Positions 29,718 to 39,483 of a DNA stretch of 64,000 nucleotides are shown here, piece by piece. The DNA is taken from NCBI RefSeq assembly GCF_002797355.1, contig NZ_KZ454939.1, positions 2,250,232 through 2,314,231 of the forward strand. Direction: 5' to 3'. The notes beneath the pieces are model-generated. The model made no database searches and was not told the DNA's origin. It saw only the letters and a program-made list of their open reading frames with translations. Position numbers and translations under genes: made by a program. Numbering within the stretch: the first letter of the stretch is position 1; each line of letters starts with the position of its first letter. This stretch comes from Bacillus xiapuensis. Lineage in GTDB: Bacteria; Bacillota; Bacilli; Bacillales; Domibacillaceae.

Positions 29718-31122
29718 CAGCCGATCCTCCTATCGCACGCAGCATCGGTCGGAACTTGATGCCTGTTTCTATAAATTCGCTCTCCGGATCGGAATTTTCC
29801 ACAACGCCGCAGCCAGCATACAGTACTGCCCGCTGCTTATGCAGCAAGCCCGAACGAATAGCCACAGCAAATTCACCGTTCTTTCGATAATCCATCCAGC
29901 CCACAGGCGCACCATAAAATCCGCGGTCCATCATTTCCAACCGCCGAATTTCGCGCAAGGCTTTATCATTCGGCAAACCGCCGAGCGCCGGAGTTGGATG
30001 CAACTTTTCCACAAACGGCAAAATAGAATCTTCATTTGTATAACCGATAACAGGTGTGTACAAATGCTGAATATCACGAACTTTCATTAATGTTGGGGTC
30101 GACGGAACGTCTACATCCTCGCATAATGCGGACATCTCTCTTCGAATCATCTGTACAACATAATCATGCTCGACACGGTTCTTCCTGTCATTCAGCAATT
30201 TTTCACCAAGATTCTCATCTTCTGCCTTCGTTTGGCCTCGCTTACTGGATCCGGCCAAGCAAGTAGACAGCACAACCTGATTCCGTTTGCGAACTAGCCG
30301 CTCTGGCGAAGCCCCCAAGAAGCAGCTCTCCATATTTTCCAATGAAAAGATAAAGCTTTCCGGCTGCTGGCTCAGCAATCGTTCCAGCACATGATCGGAG
30401 GAAAGATCCCCGTCAAAATCAGCCGTAATCTTTCTAGCCAGCACGACTTTCTTTAATTTCGAATCTTGCTTAATGCTTTTTACTACCTGATCGACCGCCT
30501 GCTTCCATGCGTTTGTATCCTGCTCGACCATGCCGGAGAAGCGGTCTCCGGCGTTTGCAGAGGATGCATCCGTCTCATGAAACAAGCGGATTTTCTTTCT
30601 TTCTATATGGTCAATTAAATCATCGGTATCGTAAGGAGTACACATTAAATTCGTTGTTAAGTAGCTTTCCCCATCCATCACCGTCAGCATAAATTCCGGC
30701 ACATAAAAGAAAGCCGGTGAATAATTGGACCATTCCCTTTCCTGCTGCTGCTGAGGATCAAATGAAAAGCCTCCAAACAGCAAAGGACCTGTCCCATAGC
30801 CATCAAAGGGATTATGAATGGACGAATGATCAACCAAAGCTTCCCACTTTTGCTCCACTTCTTCATAGCGCAGCCGGTTTTTCTGTTCGCTTCGAATGAT
30901 GTGGATATTTCCTAACCCGACAATTGTCATCTCTCCATCGCGATCTTTCCAGAAAAATCGTTCTCCTGCATACACAGCTTTTCCATTCTGATAAAAAGTG
31001 AATGGATTCACCCGTTCCACCTTCTCCACATAGCTGAAGAGCATGGACTGTGTATCATTTGATTTGCGATTCAGTGCGTGTATAAATACTTCCTTTATCG
31101 GATGGCTTTTTATGGTAGACAA
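29710..31122 (-). CDS. menF: Isochorismate synthase
   Basis: 470 residues of the chorismate-binding family, converting chorismate to isochorismate, the first committed step of menaquinone synthesis. Motifs include KVVLARKITADFDG, ASPERLVRKRN, and TPALGGLPNDKAL with GFYGAPVGWMD near the C-terminus. The best start is TTG at 31122, six bases after GGAGGAG. An in-frame ATG at 31137 contains that site and has none itself. First gene of menF-D-H-B. Confidence 0.9.
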   Translation of the reverse strand: MSTIKSHPIKEVFIHALNRKSNDTQSMLFSYVEKVERVNPFTFYQNGKAVYAGERFFWKDRDGEMTIVGLGNIHIIRSEQKNRLRYEEVEQKWEALVDHSSIHNPFDGYGTGPLLFGGFSFDPQQQQEREWSNYSPAFFYVPEFMLTVMDGESYLTTNLMCTPYDTDDLIDHIERKKIRLFHETDASSANAGDRFSGMVEQDTNAWKQAVDQVVKSIKQDSKLKKVVLARKITADFDGDLSSDHVLERLLSQQPESFIFSLENMESCFLGASPERLVRKRNQVVLSTCLAGSSKRGQTKAEDENLGEKLLNDRKNRVEHDYVVQMIRREMSALCEDVDVPSTPTLMKVRDIQHLYTPVIGYTNEDSILPFVEKLHPTPALGGLPNDKALREIRRLEMMDRGFYGAPVGWMDYRKNGEFAVAIRSGLLHKQRAVLYAGCGVVENSDPESEFIETGIKFRPMLRAIGGSADE

Positions 31123-31181
31123 TGAAATCTCCTCCATTGCACTTACAGCAGTGAATAATAAATAGTTGTCAAACTTATTTA

Positions 31182-31212
31182 AAGATACACCTCTTGAACT
31201 CCCGATGTCAAC
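31182..31212 (-). promoter_or_regulatory. Candidate sigma-A promoter of the menF operon
   Basis: On the minus strand TTGACA is followed after 18 bases by TATCTT, 60 bases before the menF start. Confidence 0.5.
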
Positions 31213-31239
31213 GATTCCATTTCTTTTACTTCCTGTTGA

Positions 31240-31500
31240 CCTTATTATAAGGGCCGCTATATTGCCTTCTCCACGAAACAGGCGGTTGTTTGTTCATCGA
31301 AGTGCCCATCGGCTAACATGGCAGCACCCTGCTGCAGTGCTTTTGTCACCTGCATATGGCAGTCCCGACCTACTCGGATATGCAGATGCCATGCCCCTCG
31401 CTTTGCCATTGCTTTCCTGTTTCTTTCTTAAACGGGAAATCTTACGGCCTTTATATTCGGGATAAAAGGACTTTCTTTCCATATTTAATGATCTTCTCCC
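31240..31500. other. Divergent men spacer with possible repeat copy
   Basis: Gene-free stretch between menF and menA. Inverted short blocks such as GCAGCACCCTGCTGC and CTGCATATGGCAG occur at 31320-31365, weakly recalling repeat family 1. I see no convincing gene; open frames here lack ribosome sites. Confidence 0.35.
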
Positions 31501-31521
31501 GGCTAAAATTGTGAAAAATAA

Positions 31522-31550
31522 TTGACACTTTTCCTTTCCTTTTCTACACT
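31522..31550 (+). promoter_or_regulatory. Candidate sigma-A promoter of menA
   Basis: TTGACA (31522-31527) and TACACT (31545-31550) are separated by 17 bases. The menA ATG follows 71 bases later. Confidence 0.55.
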
Positions 31551-31621
31551 TAAAAAGATGAGCGGTATAATCATTTTTTACTACCTGCTCGCTCTTTATT
31601 ACATTGAGGGAGAGAACGTAA

Positions 31622-32545
31622 ATGAATGTCAAAACATCCCCTTTAATTAAGCCGGACAAAGGCTGGCGGATTTGGTGGCAACTGACAAGACCTCATACAT
31701 TAACAGCTGCGTTTGTTCCTGTCTTTCTTGGAACAGCATTAGCTGTAGCGCATACTTCACTCCGGGTGGATTTATTCCTGGCGATGCTCACTGCTTGCCT
31801 GCTTATTCAAGCGGCAACGAATATGTTTAACGAGTACTTCGATTATGTTCGGGGCCTGGATACGGAGCATTCGGTCGGCATCGGCGGCGCGATCGTACGC
31901 AATGGGGTGAAGCCGCGCACCGTGCTAATCATGGCCTTTTCATTTTTCGGGCTGGCGATTATTCTCGGTCTTTATATTTGCGCCCATACCACTTGGTGGA
32001 TCGCCGTGGTTGGCATTGTATGTATGATCGCCGGATATTTATATACAGGCGGACCTCTGCCGATTGCCTACACACCGTTTGGTGAAGTGACGGCCGGTTT
32101 CTTTATGGGATTTGTCATAATTTTGTTATCCTTTTATATTCAGGCTGGGTTTATTTCATCAGAAAGCATTCTCATTTCGGTGCCGATTTCTATCTTAGTC
32201 GGCTCGATCTTACTCGCCAATAATATTCGCGATCTGGATGGCGATAAAGCGAATGGCCGCAAAACGCTGGCAATTTTAATCGGACGCAAGCGTGCCATTC
32301 AACTGTTGGCGGCCATGTTTATCCTGTCCTTTGCCTGGGTGGCTGCGCTTGTCCTTTTCGAAATCGGCTCTCCTTGGCTGCTTTTAACCTTCTTGAGCAT
32401 TCCTAAAGCAGTGAAAGCTACAAAAGGATTTGTTGGAAAGACCATGCCGCTGCAGATGATGCCGGCTATGAAAGCAACTGCCCAAACGAATACAATCTTC
32501 GGATTTTTGCTTTCCATCGGATTATGTATTAGCTATCTCCTCTGA
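31622..32545 (+). CDS. menA: 1,4-Dihydroxy-2-naphthoate polyprenyltransferase
   Basis: 307-residue UbiA-family integral membrane protein with about nine helices. It attaches the polyprenyl chain to DHNA to give demethylmenaquinone. The first Asp-rich motif is NMFNEYFDYVRGLD and the second NNIRDLDGDKANGRKT, both needed for magnesium-diphosphate binding. GAGGGAGAG precedes the ATG. It is divergent from the menF operon. Confidence 0.93.
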   Translation: MNVKTSPLIKPDKGWRIWWQLTRPHTLTAAFVPVFLGTALAVAHTSLRVDLFLAMLTACLLIQAATNMFNEYFDYVRGLDTEHSVGIGGAIVRNGVKPRTVLIMAFSFFGLAIILGLYICAHTTWWIAVVGIVCMIAGYLYTGGPLPIAYTPFGEVTAGFFMGFVIILLSFYIQAGFISSESILISVPISILVGSILLANNIRDLDGDKANGRKTLAILIGRKRAIQLLAAMFILSFAWVAALVLFEIGSPWLLLTFLSIPKAVKATKGFVGKTMPLQMMPAMKATAQTNTIFGFLLSIGLCISYLL

Positions 32546-32572
32546 CCTGTCCCAGTGCGGACAGGTTTTTTT
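32545..32572 (+). terminator. Terminator after menA
   Basis: ACCTGTCC pairs with GGACAGGT, followed by seven Ts. The stem starts at the menA stop codon. Confidence 0.85.
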
Positions 32573-32629
32573 ATGTTTCAAACAGGTACGCGGCGGATAA
32601 CAGTACTATATAAAAAGGATGTGAATCAA

Positions 32630-33340
32630 ATGTTGACCAATCAACAAGTGCAGCAATTGAAAGAAGAATTGCTTAGCCAAAAGGAACAGCTAATCAGCTC
32701 CACAGATATCGAAAGCATGCAGGATGCCTCAGGCGAGCTCTCTGCGTATGACAATCACCCGGCTGACCTGGGCACCGAATTGTTTGAACGCAGCAAAGAT
32801 ATCGCGCTGCAGGATCATGAAGAACGCGAATTGGCTAAAGTTCAGCAGGCGTTACAAGCCATTGAAAAAGGAACTTACGGCAAGTGCCAGATATGCGAAA
32901 AAGAAATCGCCTATGATCGTCTGAAAGCTATGCCCGCCGCGATCTACTGTGTAGAGCATTCACCCGAGCAGATTATCAGCCGAGACCGTCCAATAGAAGA
33001 GGAAATCCTCCAGCCCGCCAAAGGCGAACGCTTTCTTCATGAAGACGATGAGATAGATGACAACAAGGACAGCTTTCAAACGGCAGCTCAATATGGAACC
33101 TCGGAAAGCCCCTCCGACTTTACCGGAGATCACCCGGACTACAACGAGCTTTACGAAGATCAAAAGGAAGCAACCGAGACCTATGAAAGCTTTACCGCCA
33201 CAGATATAACTGGAAAGGAGCCGGGATTTATCCGCTCAAATGAGGAGCAGGAATATAGGGATCAATTAGATGAGAAGCAGACAGAATCCCCTCTAGGCGA
33301 TATTCCTTATAAAAAGAAGGACAGTTATCTAAACAAGTGA
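32630..33340 (+). CDS. yteA: YteA, TraR/DksA-type zinc-finger protein
   Basis: 236 residues. A helical N-terminus carries the DNHPADLGTELFERSKD motif; the finger is CQICEKEIAYDRL...YCVEH, giving a CX2C...CX2H metal site. The acidic C-terminal half is typical of the Bacillus YteA/YocK/YlyA group, which is related to DksA and acts on or near RNA polymerase in some members. I start at the ATG at 32630, after AAAAAGGATG; the frame is open 75 bases further through the menA terminator, which cannot be coding. Confidence 0.85.
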   Translation: MLTNQQVQQLKEELLSQKEQLISSTDIESMQDASGELSAYDNHPADLGTELFERSKDIALQDHEERELAKVQQALQAIEKGTYGKCQICEKEIAYDRLKAMPAAIYCVEHSPEQIISRDRPIEEEILQPAKGERFLHEDDEIDDNKDSFQTAAQYGTSESPSDFTGDHPDYNELYEDQKEATETYESFTATDITGKEPGFIRSNEEQEYRDQLDEKQTESPLGDIPYKKKDSYLNK

Positions 33341-33602
33341 ACAAAGCCTCCTTCTTGCTTTTGCCGGCAAGAAGGAAGCCTGAACAAGCTCTTCAAAGCA
33401 ACGGAAAAGGAGGGGCTCAGCGTGCCGATAAAGTGGAGAATAACTTTGTCTGCACGCTTTTTAAGAGGATAAAGGAAGCCGCCCTGCCCTCTTCTGCCTG
33501 ATTTTTTAGGCTCTGTTAAAGGTAAATGTTGATATTGGATACCTTAACGAATTCTTGATATAATCAAGATAGGTACAAATATTCGGTAAGAAGGCTATCA
33601 AG

Positions 33603-34629
33603 GTGAGCAAAGCGTTTAGCAACTTGTTAAAGTGCATCGACAAACTATCACACACCAATAAAGAACAAGTGTATCAATGGGTTAAACGCTATGTTGAACC
33701 TTCTTCCTCTGCGGGTGGTCGTTTAATCAATGAAATGAGGGAAACTCGCTTTAAAGAAGGAGTTGAGTGGCCTCATTGTACATCAGAACACGTTGTTCAT
33801 TTCGGAAAATATAACGGTCGCCAACGGTATCGCTGTAAGTGTTGTGAAAAAACGTTCACTGATACAACCAATACCGTTTTGTACCGTACTCGGAAAGGCA
33901 ACGAATGGATTACCTTTGTTGATTGTATGTTTAAAGGATATTCCCTGCGGAAATCGGCAGACATCGTAGGAGTTACTTGGGTTACGCTTTTTATGGAGAC
34001 ACAAACTGTTAAACGCATTAAAGCAAATGAATGTTGAACATTTTGATGGTATCATTGAAATTGACGAGACATATTTCCTATACTCTCAAAAAGGACAACG
34101 TGGTATTTCTGACCGAAAACCTCGTAAACGTGGCGGAAAGTCCAAACACAGAGGCATAAGCCACGAACAGGTTTGTATTCTCGTAGCCAGAGACCGAACG
34201 AAAGCGACTATCTCAAAAGTTGCTTGTATGGGGCGTATTGTGAAAACGAAAGTTGATACTTTTATTGGTACTAAGCTATCTAATGAAAACGTAATTTTAA
34301 CCGATGCGTGGAGAGCCTATAAAACCTATGCAAAAGAAAAAGGGTTAGCGCATTACCGTATTAAATCAGACGATGGCAAACACGTTATTATGGGTTTGTA
34401 CCACATCCAAAATGATAACGGTCTTCATTCCCGTTTAAAACAGTGGATAGACCGCTTTAAAGGTGTGGCTACCAAATATCTTGATAATTCCCTTGCTTGG
34501 TTCTTATTTGTATATAGTCGCAGTAACGGAAGCACTAATCAGCATATTAAAGAATTTCTTTTAACATCAATTGTGTTTGAAATGACGGACACATATCATA
34601 GTTTACGAGTATCAAAATTTAACTTGTAG
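33603..34629 (+). pseudogene. IS1595-family (ISXO2-like) transposase, frameshifted
   Basis: About 341 residues over two frames. The first frame (GTG 33603) has the zinc-ribbon region WPHC...RCKCCEKTF, then GYSLRKSADIVGVTWVTLF; at about 33993 two bases are missing and the second frame continues WRHKLLNALKQMNVEHFDG. The catalytic domain follows with EIDETYFLYS, ILTDAWRAY and NGLHSRLKQWIDRFKGV. The first cysteine of the ribbon appears replaced by Trp. The frameshift and cysteine loss suggest an inactive element. Confidence 0.82.
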
Positions 34630-34772
34630 TCTTTAATCAACTAAAAGAGCAACAGTGAAACTTTAATTTTTCTAAATCGTATCTAAGGGTATAAAGATTA
34701 ATATAACTGGTGCGATAATCGAATGAAATATGTTAAAATTTACATAAAATGTAAATCGAGAGGGGAGCAAAT

Positions 34773-34946
34773 GTGTCTACAGGTATTATTGCAATAGCTT
34801 CTATTATTATTTGGATTGCAGTGTCCAGTGAACTACGGAAATCTTCAGAAGAGACGAACAGATGGAAAATAATCACTTTAATGTTTGCTGGTTGCTTATC
34901 AACATTGATTGTTACCATTTCGCTTTTTCAAAATATTCCATTTTAA
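34773..34946 (+). CDS. Small two-helix membrane protein, passenger of the IS1595-like element
   Basis: 57 residues, GTG start with GAGGGGAG upstream. Two hydrophobic segments (IIAIASIIIWIAV, and LMFAGCLSTLIVTISLF) are separated by a charged loop ELRKSSEETNRWK. It lies between the transposase and the right end of the IS1595-like element, before the inner IS1182-type insertion. IS1595 groups are known to carry passenger genes. The function is unknown. Confidence 0.55.
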   Translation: MSTGIIAIASIIIWIAVSSELRKSSEETNRWKIITLMFAGCLSTLIVTISLFQNIPF

Positions 34947-35042
34947 AAGATTAAAATATAAAGCAGATTATTACTTAGAAGAAAGTATGTCGAAAGTTTT
35001 TGTAACCCTCCATAATTAAGTGCGTTACTTGCACAAGATTAA

Positions 35043-35088
35043 GGGGCTGTCCCAAAAGTCGGTGAAACCGACTTTTGAGGACGGCCCC
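35043..35088. terminator. Hairpin at the left end of the IS1182-family element
   Basis: GGGGCTGTCC-CAAAAGTCGG pairs with CCGACTTTTG-GGACGGCCCC around a TGAAA loop, followed by a T run. It should block transcription entering the element from outside. Confidence 0.7.
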
Positions 35089-35180
35089 TGTTTTTTTTCT
35101 ATTTTTAAGCACAAAAAAATCGCTCTTTCTTGTAAAATGTAAGTAACCAAACCAACACATACAAAAGGCGCGATTTTTTT

Positions 35181-36992
35181 ATGAGCAGCCAAAAGACTAC
35201 TCCCACAAATTATAACACGGACCAGTTGTCTTTACCACTAGAAACGGCAGAGGTGTCCACGCAAAAAAAGAACTTCCGTTCCAAACCTGTCTTTGTTTCC
35301 TATCAAACAGACCAGCTGATGCTTCCGATGGATCTCAGTGACTGGATTCCTGCACACCATGTCTCCCGTTTTATCCATGAGATGATTGAAAACATGCCCG
35401 ATGAGCTGTTCATCAAGCCTTATAAAGGCGGCGGCCGAAGTGCCTATCACCCCAAAATGATGGTCAAAATTCTTCTTTATGCGTACTCGCAAAAGGTCTA
35501 TTCCTGCCGAGGAATCGCGAAGATGCTAGACGAAAACCTGCCGATGATTTGGCTCTCTGCCATGCAAAAACCAGATTTCCGTACGATTAACCGTTTCCGC
35601 AGCGGGCAGATGAAATCCATGATCGACACGCTGTTCGAGGAAATGATTCTCTTCTTGATTAAAAACCAATATATTTCCATGGAGAACTATTTTCTGGACG
35701 GCACAAAGATCGAGGCAAATGCCAATAAATACTCCTTTTCCTGGAAAAAAGCGACGATGAGATTTGAAGCGAAATTAAGAGAGAAGATCAAGGAGACCCT
35801 GCACCACATTCAAGGGATCGTGGAGGCAGATGAAGCTTCTATGATCGAGGAATGCCTGGAGGCGAAAAAAGTCAGCCCTGAACAATTGGCGCAAGTGGAA
35901 ACGGCTCTGGAAAAGAAAATGGAACAGATAGAGAAAGACGTGGCGCAAGAAGATAGGAAAGAACGCAAGGCTAAGCGCCAAAAGCGATCCTTTGTTCAAA
36001 AGCTGGCAAAATCCGTAAGCAGGGATTTTATTCCGCGCCTGGTGAAATATAAACAACAAATGGAGACATACGGCGACCGAAACAGCTTTTCCAAAACCGA
36101 TACAGATGCCACGTTTATGAGAATGAAAGAAGTTCACATGAAAAACGGACAGCTAAAGCCTGGCTACAATGTGCAGATGGCAACGGAAAACCAATTTGTT
36201 TTGTTCTATACCATTCACCAGCGCCCAACGGATACTCGCTGTTTCATTCCGCACATGGAGAAACTGAAAGGCTCTCGCCTGCCGTTTCCGAAAAAAGTGA
36301 TCGCCGATGCCGGCTATGGAAGCGAAAGCAACTATGTATATGCGACGGAAGAAAAAATGGACTATTTGATTCCTTATAATACCTATCTGAAAGAACAAAA
36401 ACGCAGGTATAAAAAAGATCGTTTCCAGCCAAGGAACTGGACCTATATAGAAGAAGATGACGTATATATCTGTCCGAATGACCGCCGCATTCGCTTCAAA
36501 CGGTATTCCACCCGTACGGATTCTTACGGGATGAAGAGAGATTTTAAAATTTATGAATGTGAGGATTGTACAGACTGCCCGCTGAAAGCCCTATGCACAA
36601 AATCGAAAGGGAACCGGCAGATTCATTACAACCCCGTGTACGAAGAAATGAAAGCAAAAGCCAAGAACAGCCTTTGGTCTGACGAGAACACACCGATTTA
36701 TGCCCGGCGGAAAGTCGAGGTCGAAAGTGCGTTCGGTCATATCAAGGGCAATCGGTCGTTCCGCAGATTTTCCTTGCGGGGGATCGACAAGGTGCACACG
36801 GAATTTGGGATTGTGGCGTTAGCCCACAACTTCCTGAAAATGGCGGGCCTAGCCCAAACATTTTCAGGAAACCCGCTTACAATGAAAGAACGCGGAGAGA
36901 AAAACGAGTTGTTTTTCTCTCCGCGTTCTTATTTTAGGGGCTTATGGGACAGCCCCTTTATTTTTACTCAAATTATCAACATTAAATATTAA
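35181..36992 (+). CDS. IS1182-family transposase
   Basis: 603 residues, full length. The N-terminal TNP domain (YQTDQLMLPMDLSDWIPAHH, VKILLYAYSQKVYSCRGIA) precedes a DDE domain with YFLDGTKIEANANKYSF, VIADAGYGSES and KVEVESAFGHIKGNR. A coiled-coil stretch lies around residues 190-275. A CX2CX2C-type cluster (CEDCTDCPLKALC) sits before the last acidic residue. The reading frame runs through the right inverted repeat and ends 36 bases past it in the disrupted host element, so the last dozen residues depend on the insertion site. Confidence 0.9.
   Translation: MSSQKTTPTNYNTDQLSLPLETAEVSTQKKNFRSKPVFVSYQTDQLMLPMDLSDWIPAHHVSRFIHEMIENMPDELFIKPYKGGGRSAYHPKMMVKILLYAYSQKVYSCRGIAKMLDENLPMIWLSAMQKPDFRTINRFRSGQMKSMIDTLFEEMILFLIKNQYISMENYFLDGTKIEANANKYSFSWKKATMRFEAKLREKIKETLHHIQGIVEADEASMIEECLEAKKVSPEQLAQVETALEKKMEQIEKDVAQEDRKERKAKRQKRSFVQKLAKSVSRDFIPRLVKYKQQMETYGDRNSFSKTDTDATFMRMKEVHMKNGQLKPGYNVQMATENQFVLFYTIHQRPTDTRCFIPHMEKLKGSRLPFPKKVIADAGYGSESNYVYATEEKMDYLIPYNTYLKEQKRRYKKDRFQPRNWTYIEEDDVYICPNDRRIRFKRYSTRTDSYGMKRDFKIYECEDCTDCPLKALCTKSKGNRQIHYNPVYEEMKAKAKNSLWSDENTPIYARRKVEVESAFGHIKGNRSFRRFSLRGIDKVHTEFGIVALAHNFLKMAGLAQTFSGNPLTMKERGEKNELFFSPRSYFRGLWDSPFIFTQIINIKY
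36892..36924 (+). terminator. Hairpin near right end of the IS1182-family element
   Basis: CGGAGAGAAAAAC pairs with GTTTTTCTCTCCG around GAGTT. It lies inside the 3' end of the transposase frame, so the proposed long C-terminus may be translated through a hairpin. Confidence 0.55.
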
Positions 36993-37068
36993 CAGAACCA
37001 TTTTTTTAAAAAACAGGCGAGAACTTTTGAATAGAACACCCAGTCAGCATTTGGCAACAGGCTTGTTC

Positions 37069-39483
37069 TTATTTCATCACAAGCCGGCTGCCGCGCGGAT
37101 GAATATCCCAAATATCTTCCGCGTACTCCCTAATTGTCCGGTCACTGGAGAAATAACCGGAATGACTGATATTATGCACCATCATGCTCAGCCAGCGTTT
37201 CCGGTCCTTTTCATATAATTGACCCGCCGTTTGCTGTGCTTTACGGTAACTCGAAAAATCCTTCAATACGAAATATTGGTCGTTTTCCATTAATAGTGAA
37301 TCATAGATGATCTGAAAATGATCCTCCGCATCAAAAAAACCGTTGACAAGCTGATCCAATATTTGGCGGATATACTGATCATGATGGTAATAATCCATTG
37401 AACGGTAGCCGCCTTCACGTTCCAATTTCATAACCTCTTCCGCTGTTAATCCGAATATAAAGATATTTTCCTTGCCTGCTTGCTCCAAAATCTCAATGTT
37501 TGCGCCGTCCAGCGTCCCCATCGTCAGCGCACCATTCATCATAAATTTCATGTTTCCTGTACCTGACGCTTCCTTGCTGGCAGTCGAAATTTGCTCACTG
37601 ATATCAGCAGCCGGTATAATATCTTCCGCTAAGGAGACCCGGTAATTCTCTAAAAACACCACTTTAAGGCGATCTTTCACAACCGGGTCATGATTAACCA
37701 TGTCCGCCACTGAATGAATCAGCTTGATGATCTTTTTAGCATAATAATAACCCGGTGAAGCCTTCGCTCCAAAAATAAATGTGCGCGGATACATATCAAA
37801 GGAGTCATCCTCTTTCATCCGATTATAAAGATAGAGAATATGCAATACATTCAGCAGCTGCCGTTTGTAGGCATGCAGCCGCTTCACCTGAATATCGAAT
37901 AGGGAATGCGGATCGACAGTGATGCCGTTCTGCTCAGATATGCGCTTGGCCAAAATTTCTTTTCTTCTCAGCTTGACGTCTGCTAAGCTTTCCAGAAAAG
38001 CGGGATCTTGACCGTAGGGCTGAAGCAGCGTCAGCTTTTCCGGTTCTTTCATCCAGCCGCTTCCAATCGTGTCTGTCAGCAGCTTGGACAGCTCCGGATT
38101 CGCTTTGATCAGCCAGCGGCGATGGGTAATTCCGTTCGTTTTATTGTTAAACTTCTCCGGCTGAAATTGATAAAACAAATTCATTTCCCGGTTTTTTAAT
38201 ATCTCTGTATGAATTTTGGCTACGCCATTGATGCTGTGGCTGCCAGCAATAGCTAAGTGAGCCATCTTCACCTGGCCGTGGGCGACAATCGCCATTCGCT
38301 CAATTCGCCGCCAGTCCCCTGGATAAGCATCCCAAAGACTTTTGCAAAAACGTTCATTAATTTCTTGGACGATCATAAAGATTCTTGGAAGCAGCGGCTG
38401 AAAAATACGGATCGGCCAGCGCTCCAACGCTTCTGACAGCGTCGTATGATTCGTATAACAGAACGTGTTTGTCGTCACTTGCCAAGCCTCATCCCAGCTT
38501 AATCCATATTCATCGAGCAGCACCCGCATTAATTCCGGAATGGCAAGCACGGGGTGCGTATCATTAATATGAATGGAGACATATTGATGCAGCTTTCGCA
38601 AATCTTTATGCTGCTCCAAATAACTTTGGATGATGGAGCGGATGCTGGCTGAAACTAAAAAATACTGCTGCTTTAAACGCAAAATCTTGCCTTCATCATG
38701 TGTATCATCCGGGTATAAAAATTCAGAAATAGCCTCGGTTTCTTTCTTATATTTCTGCACATTTTGATTGGGCATATACCGGGACAGCTCAGCGCTCCAC
38801 AGGCGCAGCGTATTCACCGTACCCGTTTCATAGCCAATCACCGGCATGTCATACGGCACCGCACTGACGTATTCAGCATCGACGTGACGGAACTTGAGCT
38901 TTCCGCCCGCTTCATACGTCTCCACCTTCCCCCAGAAAGGCACTTCCACAGCTAGATCCAGCTTTCTCACCTCCCAAACATGACCGTAGCGAAGCCAATG
39001 CTCAGGAAGCTCCATTTGATACCCGTCCACAATTTTTTGTTCAAACAACCCATGTTTATAGCGGATACCGCAGCCGTGCCCCGGCAAATTAAGCGAAGCC
39101 AGCGAATCAAGAAAACAAGCAGCCAGCCGTCCGAGCCCGCCATTTCCTAAAGCGGCATCGTATTCAATCTCTTCCAGCTCATGTAAAGAAATATGTAAAT
39201 CCTTCAAACCTTTCTCGACCACTTCATAAATGCCGAGATTGAGCAAATTTTGTCCGAGAAGGCGGCCAAGCAGAAACTCTATCGACAAATAGTAGACTTT
39301 TTTTTGTTTTGTTTTATTATATTGTTCATTCGTTTGAATCCAGTTAGAGCTTATATATTCACGCACCATGTTTCCTAATGTTTGAAATTGATCAGCCGCC
39401 GTTGAATCGTCAAAACTCTTGCCGTAGGTTCTTTCAATCCGCTTTAAAAAAGCTTCTTTAAATGCTTCTTTATTAGAAAACAT
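37069..39483 (-). CDS. glgP: Glycogen phosphorylase
   Basis: 804 residues of the GT35 family. It releases glucose-1-phosphate from glycogen with pyridoxal phosphate. The PLP site [20 protein letters not shown] is present, as is [16 protein letters not shown] near residue 115. It overlaps the end of glgA by 11 bases and is the last gene of glgBCDAP, pairing breakdown with synthesis. Confidence 0.95.
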   Translation of the reverse strand: MFSNKEAFKEAFLKRIERTYGKSFDDSTAADQFQTLGNMVREYISSNWIQTNEQYNKTKQKKVYYLSIEFLLGRLLGQNLLNLGIYEVVEKGLKDLHISLHELEEIEYDAALGNGGLGRLAACFLDSLASLNLPGHGCGIRYKHGLFEQKIVDGYQMELPEHWLRYGHVWEVRKLDLAVEVPFWGKVETYEAGGKLKFRHVDAEYVSAVPYDMPVIGYETGTVNTLRLWSAELSRYMPNQNVQKYKKETEAISEFLYPDDTHDEGKILRLKQQYFLVSASIRSIIQSYLEQHKDLRKLHQYVSIHINDTHPVLAIPELMRVLLDEYGLSWDEAWQVTTNTFCYTNHTTLSEALERWPIRIFQPLLPRIFMIVQEINERFCKSLWDAYPGDWRRIERMAIVAHGQVKMAHLAIAGSHSINGVAKIHTEILKNREMNLFYQFQPEKFNNKTNGITHRRWLIKANPELSKLLTDTIGSGWMKEPEKLTLLQPYGQDPAFLESLADVKLRRKEILAKRISEQNGITVDPHSLFDIQVKRLHAYKRQLLNVLHILYLYNRMKEDDSFDMYPRTFIFGAKASPGYYYAKKIIKLIHSVADMVNHDPVVKDRLKVVFLENYRVSLAEDIIPAADISEQISTASKEASGTGNMKFMMNGALTMGTLDGANIEILEQAGKENIFIFGLTAEEVMKLEREGGYRSMDYYHHDQYIRQILDQLVNGFFDAEDHFQIIYDSLLMENDQYFVLKDFSSYRKAQQTAGQLYEKDRKRWLSMMVHNISHSGYFSSDRTIREYAEDIWDIHPRGSRLVMK

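Larger units (their letters stand above)
35043..36956. mobile_element. IS1182-family insertion sequence, intact (1914 bp)
   Basis: Ends begin GGGGCTGTCCCA and finish TGGGACAGCCCC, a perfect 12-bp inverted repeat. One full-length transposase gene fills it. The left end folds into a long hairpin (35043-35088), and another hairpin sits near the right end. I found no clear target duplication. It is inserted in the IS1595-like element. Confidence 0.88.
33509..36999. mobile_element. IS1595-like element, decayed and interrupted by IS1182-family element
   Basis: Left end GGCTCTGTTAAAGG...AATGTTGATA and right end (inverted) GGTTCTGTTAATAT...AATGTTGATA match at 22 of 28 bases. Flanks are ATTTTTTA (33501-33508) and ATTTTTTT (37000-37007), a near-perfect 8-bp duplication, the size IS1595 elements make. 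Without the inner element (35043-36956) it is about 1.58 kb, holding a frameshifted transposase and a small membrane-protein gene. It sits between yteA and glgP and breaks no core gene. Confidence 0.8.

Noticed and set aside
35031..36970. Target duplication of the IS1182-type element
   Set aside because: Flanks GATTAA and TTTATT do not form a direct repeat, so none is claimed.
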